Source of the DNA: an uncultured Thalassotalea sp.
GTDB taxonomy: Bacteria > Pseudomonadota > Gammaproteobacteria > Enterobacterales > Alteromonadaceae
Direction: 5' to 3'
Assembly: GCA_947492575.1 (NCBI GenBank)
Contig: CANLNK010000004.1
Coordinates: forward strand, 62,001-126,000
DNA length: 64,000 nt
Part shown: piece after piece, positions 43,932 through 54,129 of the stretch
Numbering within the stretch: position 1 is the first letter of the stretch
Layout: the number at the start of each line of letters is the position of its first letter
Made by a program: the position numbers and the translations under genes
Notes under the pieces: model-generated
What the model saw: only the letters and a program-made list of their open reading frames with translations
Told to the model about the DNA's origin: nothing
Databases searched by the model: none

Positions 43932-44642
43932 TTACTCCTCAGAAACCCAATTCGCCGGCTGAATTGTGGTGTTAGTATTTAAAAATTGTGCTTGATACTC
44001 TATTGCGTCTTGTAATCGTTGATAGCGAATACGCTGCTCTAGGACATCGTCATCACGTTGTGCGTTTACAAACTGAATAAAGTCACTAATATCTTCTTTG
44101 CGTTCTTGCCTCGATGTATCAAGAATATACGTGGCAAGTTGTAAATTACTCTGTTGCTGCGTAGTAGTGAGCTCGTTGGTGAAATTTGCCAGTGCCAATT
44201 GTTGCTGCTGTTGGTAATCACTCAGTTTTTCATCAACCATTTGAGCCACCTGTTGCTGCATTTTTTCCTGCATCTGCTTATTCTGTTCTTGATGTTGGCT
44301 ACCAAAGGTTAACAGTACTCCGTTATCGTCTACCGTTAATTGCACATTAAACAATACCAGTGCCATTGCAAAACATGAGAAAGCCATAGACACCGCAGGT
44401 AATCCTTGCCACTGCCACCAGTGGTTTTCTTCAAACTCTACACCTGCGGTTCTATCCCATTCTGGTACATCACGTTCCTGGCTCGTATCGGCTAAGTATT
44501 CGACATACTTGGCTGTTTTCATGCGTTCACCTAGCTCTGCGCTTTCTTCGTCGTTCATTACAACATTCTCAAAGTGTTGAGATTGTGACTTGTCTAATTT
44601 GCCATTTAGCCAATCTTCAAATTGCTTATCACGCGGCGACAT
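43932..44642 (-). CDS. Predicted anti-sigma factor (membrane protein)
   Basis: 236 residues with one transmembrane helix at about 81-102. The cytosolic N-terminal part (W-L-N-G-K-L-D-K...D-E-E-S-A-E-L-G-E-R-M-K) resembles the sigma-binding region of anti-sigma factors. The periplasmic part is a long glutamine-rich coiled coil (Q-E-K-M-Q-Q-Q-V). Its start overlaps the sigma gene end by 14 bases, typical of sigma / anti-sigma pairs. The signal it senses is unknown. Confidence 0.75.
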   Translation of the reverse strand: MSPRDKQFEDWLNGKLDKSQSQHFENVVMNDEESAELGERMKTAKYVEYLADTSQERDVPEWDRTAGVEFEENHWWQWQGLPAVSMAFSCFAMALVLFNVQLTVDDNGVLLTFGSQHQEQNKQMQEKMQQQVAQMVDEKLSDYQQQQQLALANFTNELTTTQQQSNLQLATYILDTSRQERKEDISDFIQFVNAQRDDDVLEQRIRYQRLQDAIEYQAQFLNTNTTIQPANWVSEE

Positions 44643-45183
44643 CTTCCACCTCCAAAAACTCTTTTAATTTGTCTAGGGCACTGTAGAGACGAGACTTAGC
44701 AGTATTTGTGGAAATCCCCAATTGCTGTGCTATTTCCTCAAACGTAAAGTGTTGGAAAAACTTCATTTCAACCATTAGTTTCTGATTAAACGGCAACCTT
44801 TGCATTGCAGCATGCAGTTCATTGTGAGACTGACTTTGCTGCGCGCTGTATTCCGGACATGCCGCTTCCGTATCTTCTTCTTGCTCAGGCGTATCGTCTA
44901 TCGATTGCAGAGGCTTTTTGCGGCGATAAAACTCGATACACCGATAGTGGGCAATTCTAAATAACCAGCCTTTAAATGGGCTATCACCACGAAAGCTCGA
45001 CAGGCTGTTAAATACAGCGATAAAAATATCTTGCATTAGATCTTTCGCATCTTCCGGGTTATTCACCATGCGATAGGCGTAATTGTATATACCCTTCTCA
45101 TAGCGCTTTACTAGATTTACCCAAGCGTTCTTCTTTCCTTTTAGCGCTTGTTTTATAAGCGTTTCGTCGCTGCGTTCAAACAC
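44629..45183 (-). CDS. ECF-family RNA polymerase sigma factor
   Basis: 184 residues with region 2 (D-A-K-D-L-M-Q-D-I-F-I-A-V-F and the R-G-D-S-P-F-K-G-W-L-F-R-I-A core-binding helix) and region 4 (F-E-E-I-A-Q-Q-L-G-I-S-T-N-T-A-K-S-R-L). The start is the GTG at 45183, with AGGAA six bases upstream. First gene of the sigma / anti-sigma / coiled-coil operon; autoregulation is usual for such units. Confidence 0.93.
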   Translation of the reverse strand: MFERSDETLIKQALKGKKNAWVNLVKRYEKGIYNYAYRMVNNPEDAKDLMQDIFIAVFNSLSSFRGDSPFKGWLFRIAHYRCIEFYRRKKPLQSIDDTPEQEEDTEAACPEYSAQQSQSHNELHAAMQRLPFNQKLMVEMKFFQHFTFEEIAQQLGISTNTAKSRLYSALDKLKEFLEVEDVAA

Positions 45184-45270
45184 TCAATTTCCTAATTAAT
45201 TGGCAATTATCGTTTCATTATTTAATAGGTAGGTTCGACTGTTCAAAAAGTTTGAAAAAATTTATATTTT

Positions 45271-46191
45271 TTAACTTTTATGAATTTTTTCTACATCGAG
45301 TAAATCGGTAACTAGTTGTGATAGCTTTAAGAACAGTCTCTGGCGCATACTTGTAGTTCGCCATAACAGACCAATCTCTCGGTACATATCATCTGGCATT
45401 TTCTCCAATGCCATATCTTTTTGGCTAACCACCCCCTTATCAACAGCCATTTTCGGCAAGAAGGTAACGCCTTTATGATAGTGCGCCATTTGAATCAATG
45501 TTGTTAAGCTAGAAGCATAAAACGGGTGAATTAAACCTTGGTCTTCAACGTTACAGGCACTTACGGCATGCTCTGACAGGCAATGCTCTTGCGAAAGTAG
45601 GAATATAGAGTGTTGGGGTAGCTGATGGTAATCCGGATCCTGCTTTACTTTATTTATAAGGGCAGAGTTACCCGTAATATAAAAAGCGTCACGACCGACT
45701 ACCTTTTGTTGAAAACTGTGCTGCGGCACAGGTAAAGCTAGAATAGCAACGTCAATCTCTCCGTCAGCTAACATGCGCATTAAATTTTCAGTGGTATCTT
45801 CACGTAAATAGAGAGACACATCAGGCAGTTGTTGCTGACAGATTTCTGCTAAATCCGTCAATAAATACGGGGCGATTGTAGGAATACTTCCTAGTCTTAA
45901 GTTACCGCCAAAAGGCATACCATAATGACGGCAATAGTCTGAAAGCTCGGTTGTCGCAACAATGATTTGCCGTGCTTTTTTTACCACCTCTTCACCATGG
46001 GGCGTAAATACAAATGACTTATGATCACGCTCGAGTAATTGACATCCCAGCTGTTCTTCTAGCTTTAAAATAGCGCTACTCAACGTAGACTGGCTAACAA
46101 AACTGGCATCAGCTGCGCGATTAAAGTTCTGATATTGGTGCAATGCCAACAGGTATTGAAGATGCTTTAAATTAGGTAAATTAGCCGACAT
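45271..46191 (-). CDS. oxyR: Hydrogen peroxide sensor OxyR
   Basis: 306 residues of the LysR family: an N-terminal helix-turn-helix (F-N-R-A-A-D-A-S-F-V-S-Q-S-T-L-S) and a regulatory domain with the redox pair C204 and C213 in E-H-C-L-S-E-H-A-V-S-A-C, exactly the nine-residue spacing of the OxyR disulfide switch. It activates peroxide defence genes on oxidation. The next gene on the strand is the ECF sigma gene 87 bases on, probably a separate unit. Confidence 0.93.
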   Translation of the reverse strand: MSANLPNLKHLQYLLALHQYQNFNRAADASFVSQSTLSSAILKLEEQLGCQLLERDHKSFVFTPHGEEVVKKARQIIVATTELSDYCRHYGMPFGGNLRLGSIPTIAPYLLTDLAEICQQQLPDVSLYLREDTTENLMRMLADGEIDVAILALPVPQHSFQQKVVGRDAFYITGNSALINKVKQDPDYHQLPQHSIFLLSQEHCLSEHAVSACNVEDQGLIHPFYASSLTTLIQMAHYHKGVTFLPKMAVDKGVVSQKDMALEKMPDDMYREIGLLWRTTSMRQRLFLKLSQLVTDLLDVEKIHKS

Positions 46192-46308
46192 ATCTTAATC
46201 ACTATTTTTAATCAAAGAATAAATTTAGATTAATTTTAGCAATTAATGCCTAATTAACAATAGCGATGATGAACACTAAAAGTAACTAGAGAAGCAATTA
46301 ACAGATAC

Positions 46309-46337
46309 AAAAAAACCACTGCAATGCAGTGGCTTTT
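46309..46337 (-). terminator. Terminator after the Pit transporter gene
   Basis: On the minus strand AGCCACTGCA-TTGCAGTGGTTTTTTT. Confidence 0.85.
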
Positions 46338-46359
46338 CGCATGATATAGCGTTAGGAAA

Positions 46360-47628
46360 TTATGCGCCTAACGTACTCGTTAGAATCCAGAAGAAGATGA
46401 TCGATAGACCAGCACCTACTGGTAAGGTAATAACCCAAGAAACCACGATGTTACGAACAACACCTAAGTTAATTGCTGCAATACCACGTGCCATACCAAC
46501 ACCTAATACCGCACCTACAAGCGTTTGCGTTGTTGAAATTGGTAAACCAGTACCTGACGCGATAACAACTGTACATGCTGCCGCTAATTCAGCAGCGAAA
46601 CCACGACTTGGTGTTAAGTGCGTGATACCTTTACCGATAGTCGCGATAACGCGGTGACCAAAAATAGCCAGACCAGCAACAATACCAAAGCCACCCAATG
46701 GTAAGATCCACCACTCTAGAGCAGCTTTCTTAACGATTTGACCTTCGTTACCAACAATGCTCACTACAGCAGCTAATGGACCAATTGCGTTAGCAACGTC
46801 GTTTGAACCGTGAGCAAATGCCATACAACAAGCAGTAACAACCATTAGTACAGCGAAAACTTTCTCTACGTTAACGTAGTGGCTGTCTTTGTCAGCATTC
46901 TCGTCAAACTTAAGGCGAGAGATAAATGCTTTACCAATAAGTGCTACAACAGCAGCTACAGCGATTGCATACAGGTAACCTTCAACAGCACCAACTTCTA
47001 AACCAATGTGCTTAAGACCTTTCTTGATTGTCACTAAAGACAGAACAAAGCCAGCTAAGAACATGTATAGAGGAACCCAGCGCTTTGCTTGGCGCAGTGG
47101 GTGGTCTGTGTCGAAAATAAGCTTTTGCGCACTGTTGAAAATAATGAACGCAATAATACCCGATAATAATGGTGTTACGATCCAGCTACCTACGATTCCA
47201 CCAACTTTACCCCATGCTACCGTATCAACGCTCACACCTAATGCTGCGAAACCAATGATCGCACCAACGATTGAGTGAGTTGTTGAAACTGGCCAGCCTA
47301 GTGCTGAAGCAACAAGTAACCAAGTGGCAGCAGCTAATAGCGCTGAAATCATACCGTATACTAATAAGTGTGGTATGTCGGTAAAGTAACTCGGGTCAAT
47401 AATACCCTTACGGATTGTTGATGTTACCTCACCACCAGCAAGGTAAGCACCCGCAAATTCAAAGATCATGGCAATAATTATTGCCTGTTTAATCGTTAGT
47501 GCTTTAGAACCTACAGACGTACCCATAGCATTAGCTACGTCATTTGCACCAATACCCCATGCCATAAAAAAGCCAACAAGCGCGGCAATGATTACCAGCA
47601 TAGAGCCGTGTGTTAATAAAATATCCAT
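46360..47628 (-). CDS. Inorganic phosphate transporter, PiT family
   Basis: 422 residues, about ten transmembrane helices. The duplicated PiT signature is present: G-A-N-D-V-A-N-A-M-G-T near residue 27 and G-S-N-D-V-A-N-A-I-G-P in the second half, with P-V-S-T-T-H-S-I and P-I-S-T-T-Q-T-L. It is a low-affinity phosphate symporter driven by protons or sodium. It follows the PhoU-like gene by 11 bases, the usual pair for this family. Confidence 0.95.
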   Translation of the reverse strand: MDILLTHGSMLVIIAALVGFFMAWGIGANDVANAMGTSVGSKALTIKQAIIIAMIFEFAGAYLAGGEVTSTIRKGIIDPSYFTDIPHLLVYGMISALLAAATWLLVASALGWPVSTTHSIVGAIIGFAALGVSVDTVAWGKVGGIVGSWIVTPLLSGIIAFIIFNSAQKLIFDTDHPLRQAKRWVPLYMFLAGFVLSLVTIKKGLKHIGLEVGAVEGYLYAIAVAAVVALIGKAFISRLKFDENADKDSHYVNVEKVFAVLMVVTACCMAFAHGSNDVANAIGPLAAVVSIVGNEGQIVKKAALEWWILPLGGFGIVAGLAIFGHRVIATIGKGITHLTPSRGFAAELAAACTVVIASGTGLPISTTQTLVGAVLGVGMARGIAAINLGVVRNIVVSWVITLPVGAGLSIIFFWILTSTLGA

Positions 47629-47639
47629 CGAAACTTACT

Positions 47640-48320
47640 CTACTGCTTCGCTAATAAAATTTCTAAACGCGCACCAACGCGCTCAGCTAGGTCTGCTAAA
47701 TCGCCAACCCACTCAATAATCTGATACAAGAACATAACGTCAACTGGGTTTAACTCTGTTTCCAGTGCCATAAGGCCAGTGCGCAAGCCTATTTGCATAG
47801 TATCTGTATCGTCTTCAATCTCGTCTAACTGAAGGATCATTTTTTCCACGAGTTGAACTTCACGACCACGGAAGCCAGTTTCCAATAAGTCATCTAGCTC
47901 ATTGATCGCTTCAGCGGCTTTTTCGATCGCGTCTAAACAGCGGCTAACATATTTAGTGAAATCAGCTTGCAATGACGTTGGGATTTCTAACTGACGACCG
48001 TATACACGACCTGCAATGTCTTTAGCTTTGTTAGCAATGCGATCTTGCTGTGTTAGTAACTCAAGTAAGTCAGCGCGATCAACAGGCATGAATAAACCAC
48101 CTGGTAGCTCTAATCTTAATTGACGTTTTAATGCGTCGGCCTCTTTTTCTAATGTTGAGATGTCTTTCTGCACGTCATGTGCTTTATCCCATTCCTTGGC
48201 CATCGCTGCATCAAAAAATGCGGTCAACTTGCTAGCACAGTTAGCAGCAATGCTGATGTGCTGTTCTAGTGGTTTAATAGGTGATTTTGCAAATACACCT
48301 AGTATTGAGTTGTTCGGCAT
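47640..48320 (-). CDS. PhoU-like protein of the Pit operon (DUF47/TIGR00153)
   Basis: 226 residues, all helical, starting M-P-N-N-S-I-L-G-V-F-A-K-S-P. The E-L-L-T-Q-Q-D-R-I-A-N-K-A-K-D-I-A-G and E-I-E-D-D-T-D segments carry the acidic metal-binding pattern of the PhoU fold. Members of this family are coupled to PiT transporters and are thought to modulate them. It sits directly upstream of the transporter. Confidence 0.92.
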   Translation of the reverse strand: MPNNSILGVFAKSPIKPLEQHISIAANCASKLTAFFDAAMAKEWDKAHDVQKDISTLEKEADALKRQLRLELPGGLFMPVDRADLLELLTQQDRIANKAKDIAGRVYGRQLEIPTSLQADFTKYVSRCLDAIEKAAEAINELDDLLETGFRGREVQLVEKMILQLDEIEDDTDTMQIGLRTGLMALETELNPVDVMFLYQIIEWVGDLADLAERVGARLEILLAKQ

Positions 48321-48443
48321 AATAATTTCCGGTACAAATCTATTGATTATTTTTCGTGGCGGATTCTAGCTTATAGGCAGTGAATTGCAACTAATTGATC
48401 AACTAATTCAAATAGCCTTAAAAAAGCTAGGGGCTAAACGCAT

Positions 48444-48468
48444 AAAAGCACAGCTAAGCTGTGCTTTT
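48444..48468 (-). terminator. Terminator after phoU
   Basis: AAAAGCACAGCT-A-AGCTGTGCTTTT, a near-perfect palindrome that can terminate both strands. Confidence 0.85.
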
Positions 48469-48506
48469 ATTAACATACTGTTAAATAAAGATTAATCTTT
48501 ATTTAA

Positions 48507-49208
48507 CTAAAGTTTTTGCATATCTTCAGGTGTTGTGTGTCGTACCACTTTACCCTTCACGAAATAGATAATGTATTCACAGATGTTTTGACAACGGTCG
48601 CCAATACGCTCAAGTGCTCTAGCCGACCAAATAACCGACATAACTTGTGGAATAGCGCGTGGGTCTTCCATCATGTACGTCATTAACTGACGCATTAAAC
48701 CTTCATATTCGCGGTCAATCTTGTCGTCTTTTTTGTGTACTTTAATGGCAGCATCAACGTCCATACGAGTAAATGCATCCAATGTGCTTTGTAGCATCAC
48801 TAATACACGACGACCTAAGTTTTCTAGGTTTACCAGAAGATCTCGTTGCTCTTTCGAAAAACTTTCCTCAGCAACTTTAGCAATTTTCTCTGCTTCGTCA
48901 CCAATGCGCTCAAGATCTGTGATTGTTTTAATAATCGCCATAATAAGGCGAAGGTCGCCAGCAGCAGGCTGACGTTTAGCAATAATACGTGAACATTCTT
49001 CGTCAATGCTGACTTCAAAATCATTGATTTGATAATCATTTTTCAGAACTTCTTTGGCTAGCTCTTCATCGCCTTCTATCATCGCATTGATAGAGTCTTT
49101 TAGCTGTTTTTCAACTAAGCCACCCATTGCCATTACATGGTTGATTACACGTTCTAGATCTTCGTTGAATTGGCCAGAAATATGTCGGCCTACATTTAAA
49201 TTATCCAT
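48507..49208 (-). CDS. phoU: Phosphate signalling protein PhoU
   Basis: 233 residues with two three-helix PhoU repeats; each holds an acidic E/D-x-x-x-D motif (for example D-L-E-R-I-G-D-E-A-E-K-I and A-L-E-R-I-G-D-R-C-Q-N-I). It couples the Pst transporter to the PhoR sensor so that the Pho regulon is off when phosphate is ample. It follows pstB by about 46 bases. No phoB or phoR is in the window. Confidence 0.97.
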   Translation of the reverse strand: MDNLNVGRHISGQFNEDLERVINHVMAMGGLVEKQLKDSINAMIEGDEELAKEVLKNDYQINDFEVSIDEECSRIIAKRQPAAGDLRLIMAIIKTITDLERIGDEAEKIAKVAEESFSKEQRDLLVNLENLGRRVLVMLQSTLDAFTRMDVDAAIKVHKKDDKIDREYEGLMRQLMTYMMEDPRAIPQVMSVIWSARALERIGDRCQNICEYIIYFVKGKVVRHTTPEDMQKL

Positions 49209-49254
49209 AGTATCTCTTCCTACTGCTTACTTTGATTATAGCCAAAATGTTCGC

Positions 49255-50076
49255 TTAACCGTAGCGACCAGTAATGTAATCTTCAGTTTTCTTCTTAGCA
49301 GGGGTCGTAAATAACGTATTCGTATCTGAATATTCGATTAAGTCACCCATGTACATAAACGCCGTTTGATCAGATACACGTGCAGCCTGCTGCATGTTGT
49401 GTGTAACGATAACAACGGTGAATTGTTTCTTAAGGTCATTAATCAATTCTTCAATTGTTAGCGTTGAAATAGGGTCAAGTGCTGACGTTGGCTCATCAAG
49501 CAACAAAACTTCAGGCTCAATTGCGATTGCACGAGCGATTACCAAACGTTGTTGCTGACCACCAGATAAGCCTAATGCACTATCGTGTAGACGGTCTTTT
49601 ACTTCTTCCCAAAGCGCAGCTGCTTTTAATGAACGTTCTACCGCTTCATCTAATACGCGACGGTTTTTCTCGCCTGTAATGCGCAAGCCGTAAACAACAT
49701 TTTCATAAATGCTTTTTGGAAACGGGTTAGGACGTTGGAATACCATGCCCACTTTGCGACGAAGTGCTGCAACATCAACATGTTTACCGTAAATGTTCTC
49801 GCCGTTAAGGTTAATGTCACCTTGAATGCTACACGTATCAACTAAATCATTCATTCGGTTGATACAACGTAATAATGTTGATTTACCACAACCACTCGGA
49901 CCGATAAAAGCCGTCACTTGGCCTTTAGGGATTTTCATCGAAATGTTGTTTAACGCCTGTTTTTCACCGTAAAACAAGTTTAGATTATCAATCTCTAACG
50001 CCGTTTGCTCTGGTGTTAGGTTATTTAAGTCTAAAGGTGCTGCTACTTCATTCGCTTTTGGATTTACAGTAATCAT
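49255..50076 (-). CDS. pstB: Phosphate ABC transporter ATPase PstB
   Basis: 273 residues. Walker [10 protein letters not shown], signature L-S-G-G-Q-Q-Q-R, Walker [13 protein letters not shown], and the PstB-typical [15 protein letters not shown]. It powers high-affinity phosphate uptake with PstC and PstA. Third gene of the pstC-pstA-pstB-phoU order, 121 bases after pstA. Confidence 0.97.
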   Translation of the reverse strand: MITVNPKANEVAAPLDLNNLTPEQTALEIDNLNLFYGEKQALNNISMKIPKGQVTAFIGPSGCGKSTLLRCINRMNDLVDTCSIQGDINLNGENIYGKHVDVAALRRKVGMVFQRPNPFPKSIYENVVYGLRITGEKNRRVLDEAVERSLKAAALWEEVKDRLHDSALGLSGGQQQRLVIARAIAIEPEVLLLDEPTSALDPISTLTIEELINDLKKQFTVVIVTHNMQQAARVSDQTAFMYMGDLIEYSDTNTLFTTPAKKKTEDYITGRYG

Positions 50077-50197
50077 AACTAATTCTTTTAACCTTTTTTA
50101 AAGGCACCACCTATGCAGTGCCTGCTAAATCTTTAAATTGCTGATGCCCTAGTATTTCTATGTTTTACGCGATTCTCGCAACTAGAGCGTCTCTACA

Positions 50198-51835
50198 TTA
50201 ATGCTCTAATGCGCGGTATTTCTCACGTAGCTTGTTACGTATATTAACCGCTGTCATGTTAAGACCAATGATAATGGTCACAAGCAATAGTGCCGTTGCG
50301 TAAACTAGTGGTCTTGCCGCTTCTACGTTCGGACTTTGGAAGCCAACATCGTAGATGTGGAAACCTAAGTGCATAAACTTGCGTTCTAAGTGAAGGAACG
50401 GGAAGTTACCGTCAAGTGGCAAGGTTGGCGCCATCTTCACTACACCTACTAGCATTAGCGGAGCAACTTCCCCCGCTGCACGAGCAATCGCTAAAATAAT
50501 ACCTGTCATAATAGCAGGAGAAGCAATTGGTAAAATAATACGCCACAAAGTCTCAGCTTTAGTTGCGCCCAGCGCTAAACTGCCGTGACGCATGGCAGAA
50601 GGAATACGCGCTAAACCTTCTTCAGTAGACACGATAACAACTGGCAATGTAAGGATTGCTAGTGTTAAAGCTGACCATAGTACACCTGGTGTACCAAATG
50701 TAGGGCTAGGAAGCGTTTCAGGGTAGAACAATCTATCTAAGTTGCCACCAACCATATAAACGAAGAAACCTAAACCAAATACACCGTAAACGATTGAAGG
50801 TACACCTGCTAAGTTGATTACTGCGATTCGGATTAACTTAGTAAACGCGTTTTTACCTGCATATTCATGTAAGTAAATAGCTGCAATAACACCAAATGGC
50901 GCAACAATCACTGTCATTAACAGTACCATTAATACGGTACCGAAAATCGCTGGGAATACACCACCTTCAGTATTTGCTTCTCGTGGTTCATCGAAGATGA
51001 AGCCGATAATCTGGTCAAAGAATACTGCAACCTTACCGAAGAAACCTAACTGGTTGTTGAAAGTAACTTTGATGATCTGTTCAAAGTTGATCGTTACCTT
51101 TTCTCCGCCCATGGCACGCATAACGATTTGGTCACGCGATACTTGGTCACGAAGTGCTGTTAGGTCTTTTTCAAGTACTTCATATTCATCTTTTAGCGCT
51201 TGTGTTTGTGCTTCAAGATCTTGTTTTACTTCGTCAGTTAACGTGCCATCAATAACATGCTTACGCTCACGCAAACGAAGTCGCTCTAAGTTGTAGTTAA
51301 TCGCGCCAATATCGACTTGTTGCAACTCACGAATCTGCTCTTGAAACTCATTTACTCGGTCCAGAAGCTCATCTAAACGCGAATTATCAACAATTTCACC
51401 GTCTAAGATAATTTGCTCAAGGAAACCGTAAAAGTTACCGTTGCTGCGACGTTCAACAATCGCAATATCTTCTGGCAAGCTCTGCTCAGTGATTTGAGGG
51501 CCTAGAATCCATCTAAAGTCTAAGCTGACTAATTCACGGTTACCCGTTTTAATCAATAAGCGCTCAATCGTATCGCCTTCAATTTCAACACCTAAGTCGC
51601 GGTGTGCTAACTGACTTGCAGGAATACGTTCACGGTCATAGATTTCACCAATAACAACTGACTTTTGTCCTTTTTCGTCAACCATGTTGAACTGGTGAAC
51701 TTGTGAAGGCCAGAAGTACGATAAACCGTTTGATGCAATTAGCCACAATAGACCAACTACCGATATTAAGCTCAGACTAACGCCACCGGCTGATAGCCAT
51801 ACCCAAGGGGAGCCTGTTTTAAACCAATCTTTCAT
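50198..51835 (-). CDS. pstA: Phosphate ABC transporter permease PstA (extended form)
   Basis: 545 residues, much longer than the about 300 of E. coli PstA. After one N-terminal helix there is an insert of roughly 240 residues containing a coiled coil (L-E-R-L-R-L-R-E-R-K...), followed by the normal permease core with the E-A-A-like loop A-L-G-A-T-K-A-E-T-L-W-R-I-I-L-P. The extended form pairs with the extended PstC of this operon. Sixteen bases after pstC. Confidence 0.93.
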   Translation of the reverse strand: MKDWFKTGSPWVWLSAGGVSLSLISVVGLLWLIASNGLSYFWPSQVHQFNMVDEKGQKSVVIGEIYDRERIPASQLAHRDLGVEIEGDTIERLLIKTGNRELVSLDFRWILGPQITEQSLPEDIAIVERRSNGNFYGFLEQIILDGEIVDNSRLDELLDRVNEFQEQIRELQQVDIGAINYNLERLRLRERKHVIDGTLTDEVKQDLEAQTQALKDEYEVLEKDLTALRDQVSRDQIVMRAMGGEKVTINFEQIIKVTFNNQLGFFGKVAVFFDQIIGFIFDEPREANTEGGVFPAIFGTVLMVLLMTVIVAPFGVIAAIYLHEYAGKNAFTKLIRIAVINLAGVPSIVYGVFGLGFFVYMVGGNLDRLFYPETLPSPTFGTPGVLWSALTLAILTLPVVIVSTEEGLARIPSAMRHGSLALGATKAETLWRIILPIASPAIMTGIILAIARAAGEVAPLMLVGVVKMAPTLPLDGNFPFLHLERKFMHLGFHIYDVGFQSPNVEAARPLVYATALLLVTIIIGLNMTAVNIRNKLREKYRALEH

Positions 51836-51851
51836 TTAATCAATCCTTCCC

Positions 51852-54077
51852 TTACAGCGAGCTGTATTTTTCTCTTAGACGCTGACGAACAAACTCTGCC
51901 AACGTGTTGAATACAAAAGTGAAAACAAACAATACAAATGCAGCTAAGAATAGAATTCGGTAGTGAGAACTGCCTACTTCAGATTCTGGCATTTCAACTG
52001 CAATGTTAGCTGATAACGTGCGCATACCTTGGAAAATACTCCAATCAACAATTGGTGTGTTACCTGTTGCCATTAACACAATCATAGTCTCACCAACTGC
52101 GCGGCCTAGCCCCATCATCACTGCAGAGAAGATACCCGGACTAGCGGTAAGTAATACCACTTTAACAAGTGTTTGCCATGGCGTAGCACCTAATGCTAAA
52201 GAACCGCTAGTTAAGTGCTTCGGTACACTAAATATTGCATCTTCTGCCATTGAGAAAATCGTCGGCACAACCGCGAAGCCCATCGCAATACCTACAACCA
52301 ATGCATTACGTTGGTCAAAAGAAATACCTAAATCGTTAGTAATGTATTGACGAATATCGCCACCAAAGAACACGTCTTCCATTACAGGTGATAACGAGAA
52401 CGCTAACAAACCTGCTAATAAAAGCATCGGGATAAGGATTAGCGGTGCCCAATCTTCAGGGATTCGCGCCTTCATCTCTTTCGGTAATTTAAACCACGCA
52501 AAAGCGGTTACAAACGTTGCAATCGGCAGGAAGATAAGCAGCAGCATGATTGCCGGCAAGTAGTCTTCAATTAACGGCGCTAACCAAAGACCTGCTAAGA
52601 AACCTAAGATTACCGTCGGCAATGCTTCCATTAACTCAATCGTAGGTTTTACTTTTTTACGCATGGCTGGTGGCATGAAGTAAGCGGTGTAAATCGCAGC
52701 ACTTAATGCTAAAGGAACCGCAAATAACATTGCATATGCAGCAGCTTTCATCGTACCGAACGAAATAGGTACTAGTGAGAACTTAGATTCGAAATCGTCT
52801 ACACCACCTGTAGATTGCCAGATGTAATCTGGCTCAGGGTAGCCTTCATACCAAACTTCTTGCCAAAGCGCCTTCCAAGTTACCTCTGGGTGCTGATTGT
52901 TCACTTTCATTAATGCAAGTGATTCGCCGTCAGCAAAAATTAACGCATCCGCACGTGGTGCGATAGCGAAAGCTTTAGGTGCCGCTTTAGCAATATGGCC
53001 GTGCCATAAATCCGCATCACTTGTTGTGTAGAAAATACCCATTTCGCCAGACGGCGTTAATGTGAAGAAACTCTTACGGTAAAGCTCCGTGTAAATAGCA
53101 GTCACAGGCTCTGTCGTGCTAGCCGTAAAGCGTCTAATTTCTTGGAATTGACGGCCCTTCTTAGCAGCAACTTCAAACCATTGGCTAACCTGACCTTGGC
53201 TGTCACCGATTAATACTGAACTACCGCCTGATAACAACGCCATTGCAGTGATTTCGGCACCGTCAGCTACCACGTTAGTGAGCTCTGCTTTTAGGTCAAC
53301 TGAGAATTCATCATCTAAGTCGTAGATGAAGACACGATTACCATCGCGAACAATCGCCATCATTAAGTCAGGTGTAATGAGCACGTCATCAACGTTATCA
53401 CCTGTAAATTCAATTTCTTGGTATACCGGTTCAAAAGCAGAATCGTAGCTGAAATCATCATCAGCAACTAACGTCGTTTTGATCAATCGTTTGTCTTCTG
53501 TGTAAGCAACGAAAATAGCTTTTTCATCGTCCATTTCAAAAGCAGCTTTGACTAAACGCCCTTCTTGCTCGTCAATTGGCAAGCTATCTTCGCCTAACGG
53601 ATAATCTACAGATGGTGTGATGTCACGACTGTCTTTTGGGTAAATAGCTGTAAACTTTGCGCTAACAACTTTTACATTACCTTGCGTGTCTGTCAGTAAG
53701 CGACGACCGCTGTTAGACGTTACCAATAGCTCTACTTCACCATCAACTAACGGTTCAGATAAAATTTCACTGCCTTGCGGGCGGAATTCGCTTTCAGACA
53801 TTTGGTAGAAGGTCATGACACCTTTTTCGTCTACTTGATACGCCACTTCTTTTAACTCATCCAAGCCAGTAGCAAGTGTTACACTGCCTGGCTTAACAAG
53901 TACTTCACCAACTGGTTCTACTTCCGCAGACTCAAAGATTGGCTTAATGACATACAATAAATAGAGAAATATTAGGATCAAAGTAAATAGCACCATGACA
54001 CCTCCAAGGGAGATGAACCACTTAGCTAGTTTATTTTTCAACTGACGCACATCAGCTGATTGAGACGCTATAGACAC
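51852..54077 (-). CDS. pstC: Phosphate ABC transporter permease PstC (extended form)
   Basis: 741 residues against about 320 in E. coli. One N-terminal helix (about 15-45) is followed by a large, probably periplasmic domain of about 380 residues with repeated beta-strand blocks suggestive of a propeller. The permease core follows, with A-L-G-A-T-P-W-Q-T-L-V-K-V-V-L as the coupling loop. The start is GTG at 54077. Pho-box repeats lie 53-80 bases upstream. No pstS precedes it, so the phosphate-binding protein is encoded elsewhere. Confidence 0.92.
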   Translation of the reverse strand: MSIASQSADVRQLKNKLAKWFISLGGVMVLFTLILIFLYLLYVIKPIFESAEVEPVGEVLVKPGSVTLATGLDELKEVAYQVDEKGVMTFYQMSESEFRPQGSEILSEPLVDGEVELLVTSNSGRRLLTDTQGNVKVVSAKFTAIYPKDSRDITPSVDYPLGEDSLPIDEQEGRLVKAAFEMDDEKAIFVAYTEDKRLIKTTLVADDDFSYDSAFEPVYQEIEFTGDNVDDVLITPDLMMAIVRDGNRVFIYDLDDEFSVDLKAELTNVVADGAEITAMALLSGGSSVLIGDSQGQVSQWFEVAAKKGRQFQEIRRFTASTTEPVTAIYTELYRKSFFTLTPSGEMGIFYTTSDADLWHGHIAKAAPKAFAIAPRADALIFADGESLALMKVNNQHPEVTWKALWQEVWYEGYPEPDYIWQSTGGVDDFESKFSLVPISFGTMKAAAYAMLFAVPLALSAAIYTAYFMPPAMRKKVKPTIELMEALPTVILGFLAGLWLAPLIEDYLPAIMLLLIFLPIATFVTAFAWFKLPKEMKARIPEDWAPLILIPMLLLAGLLAFSLSPVMEDVFFGGDIRQYITNDLGISFDQRNALVVGIAMGFAVVPTIFSMAEDAIFSVPKHLTSGSLALGATPWQTLVKVVLLTASPGIFSAVMMGLGRAVGETMIVLMATGNTPIVDWSIFQGMRTLSANIAVEMPESEVGSSHYRILFLAAFVLFVFTFVFNTLAEFVRQRLREKYSSL

Positions 54078-54129
54078 TCAATATACCTACTAAAATTAAA
54101 GGGATTAAAATGAATTGCGCGAATTATAA

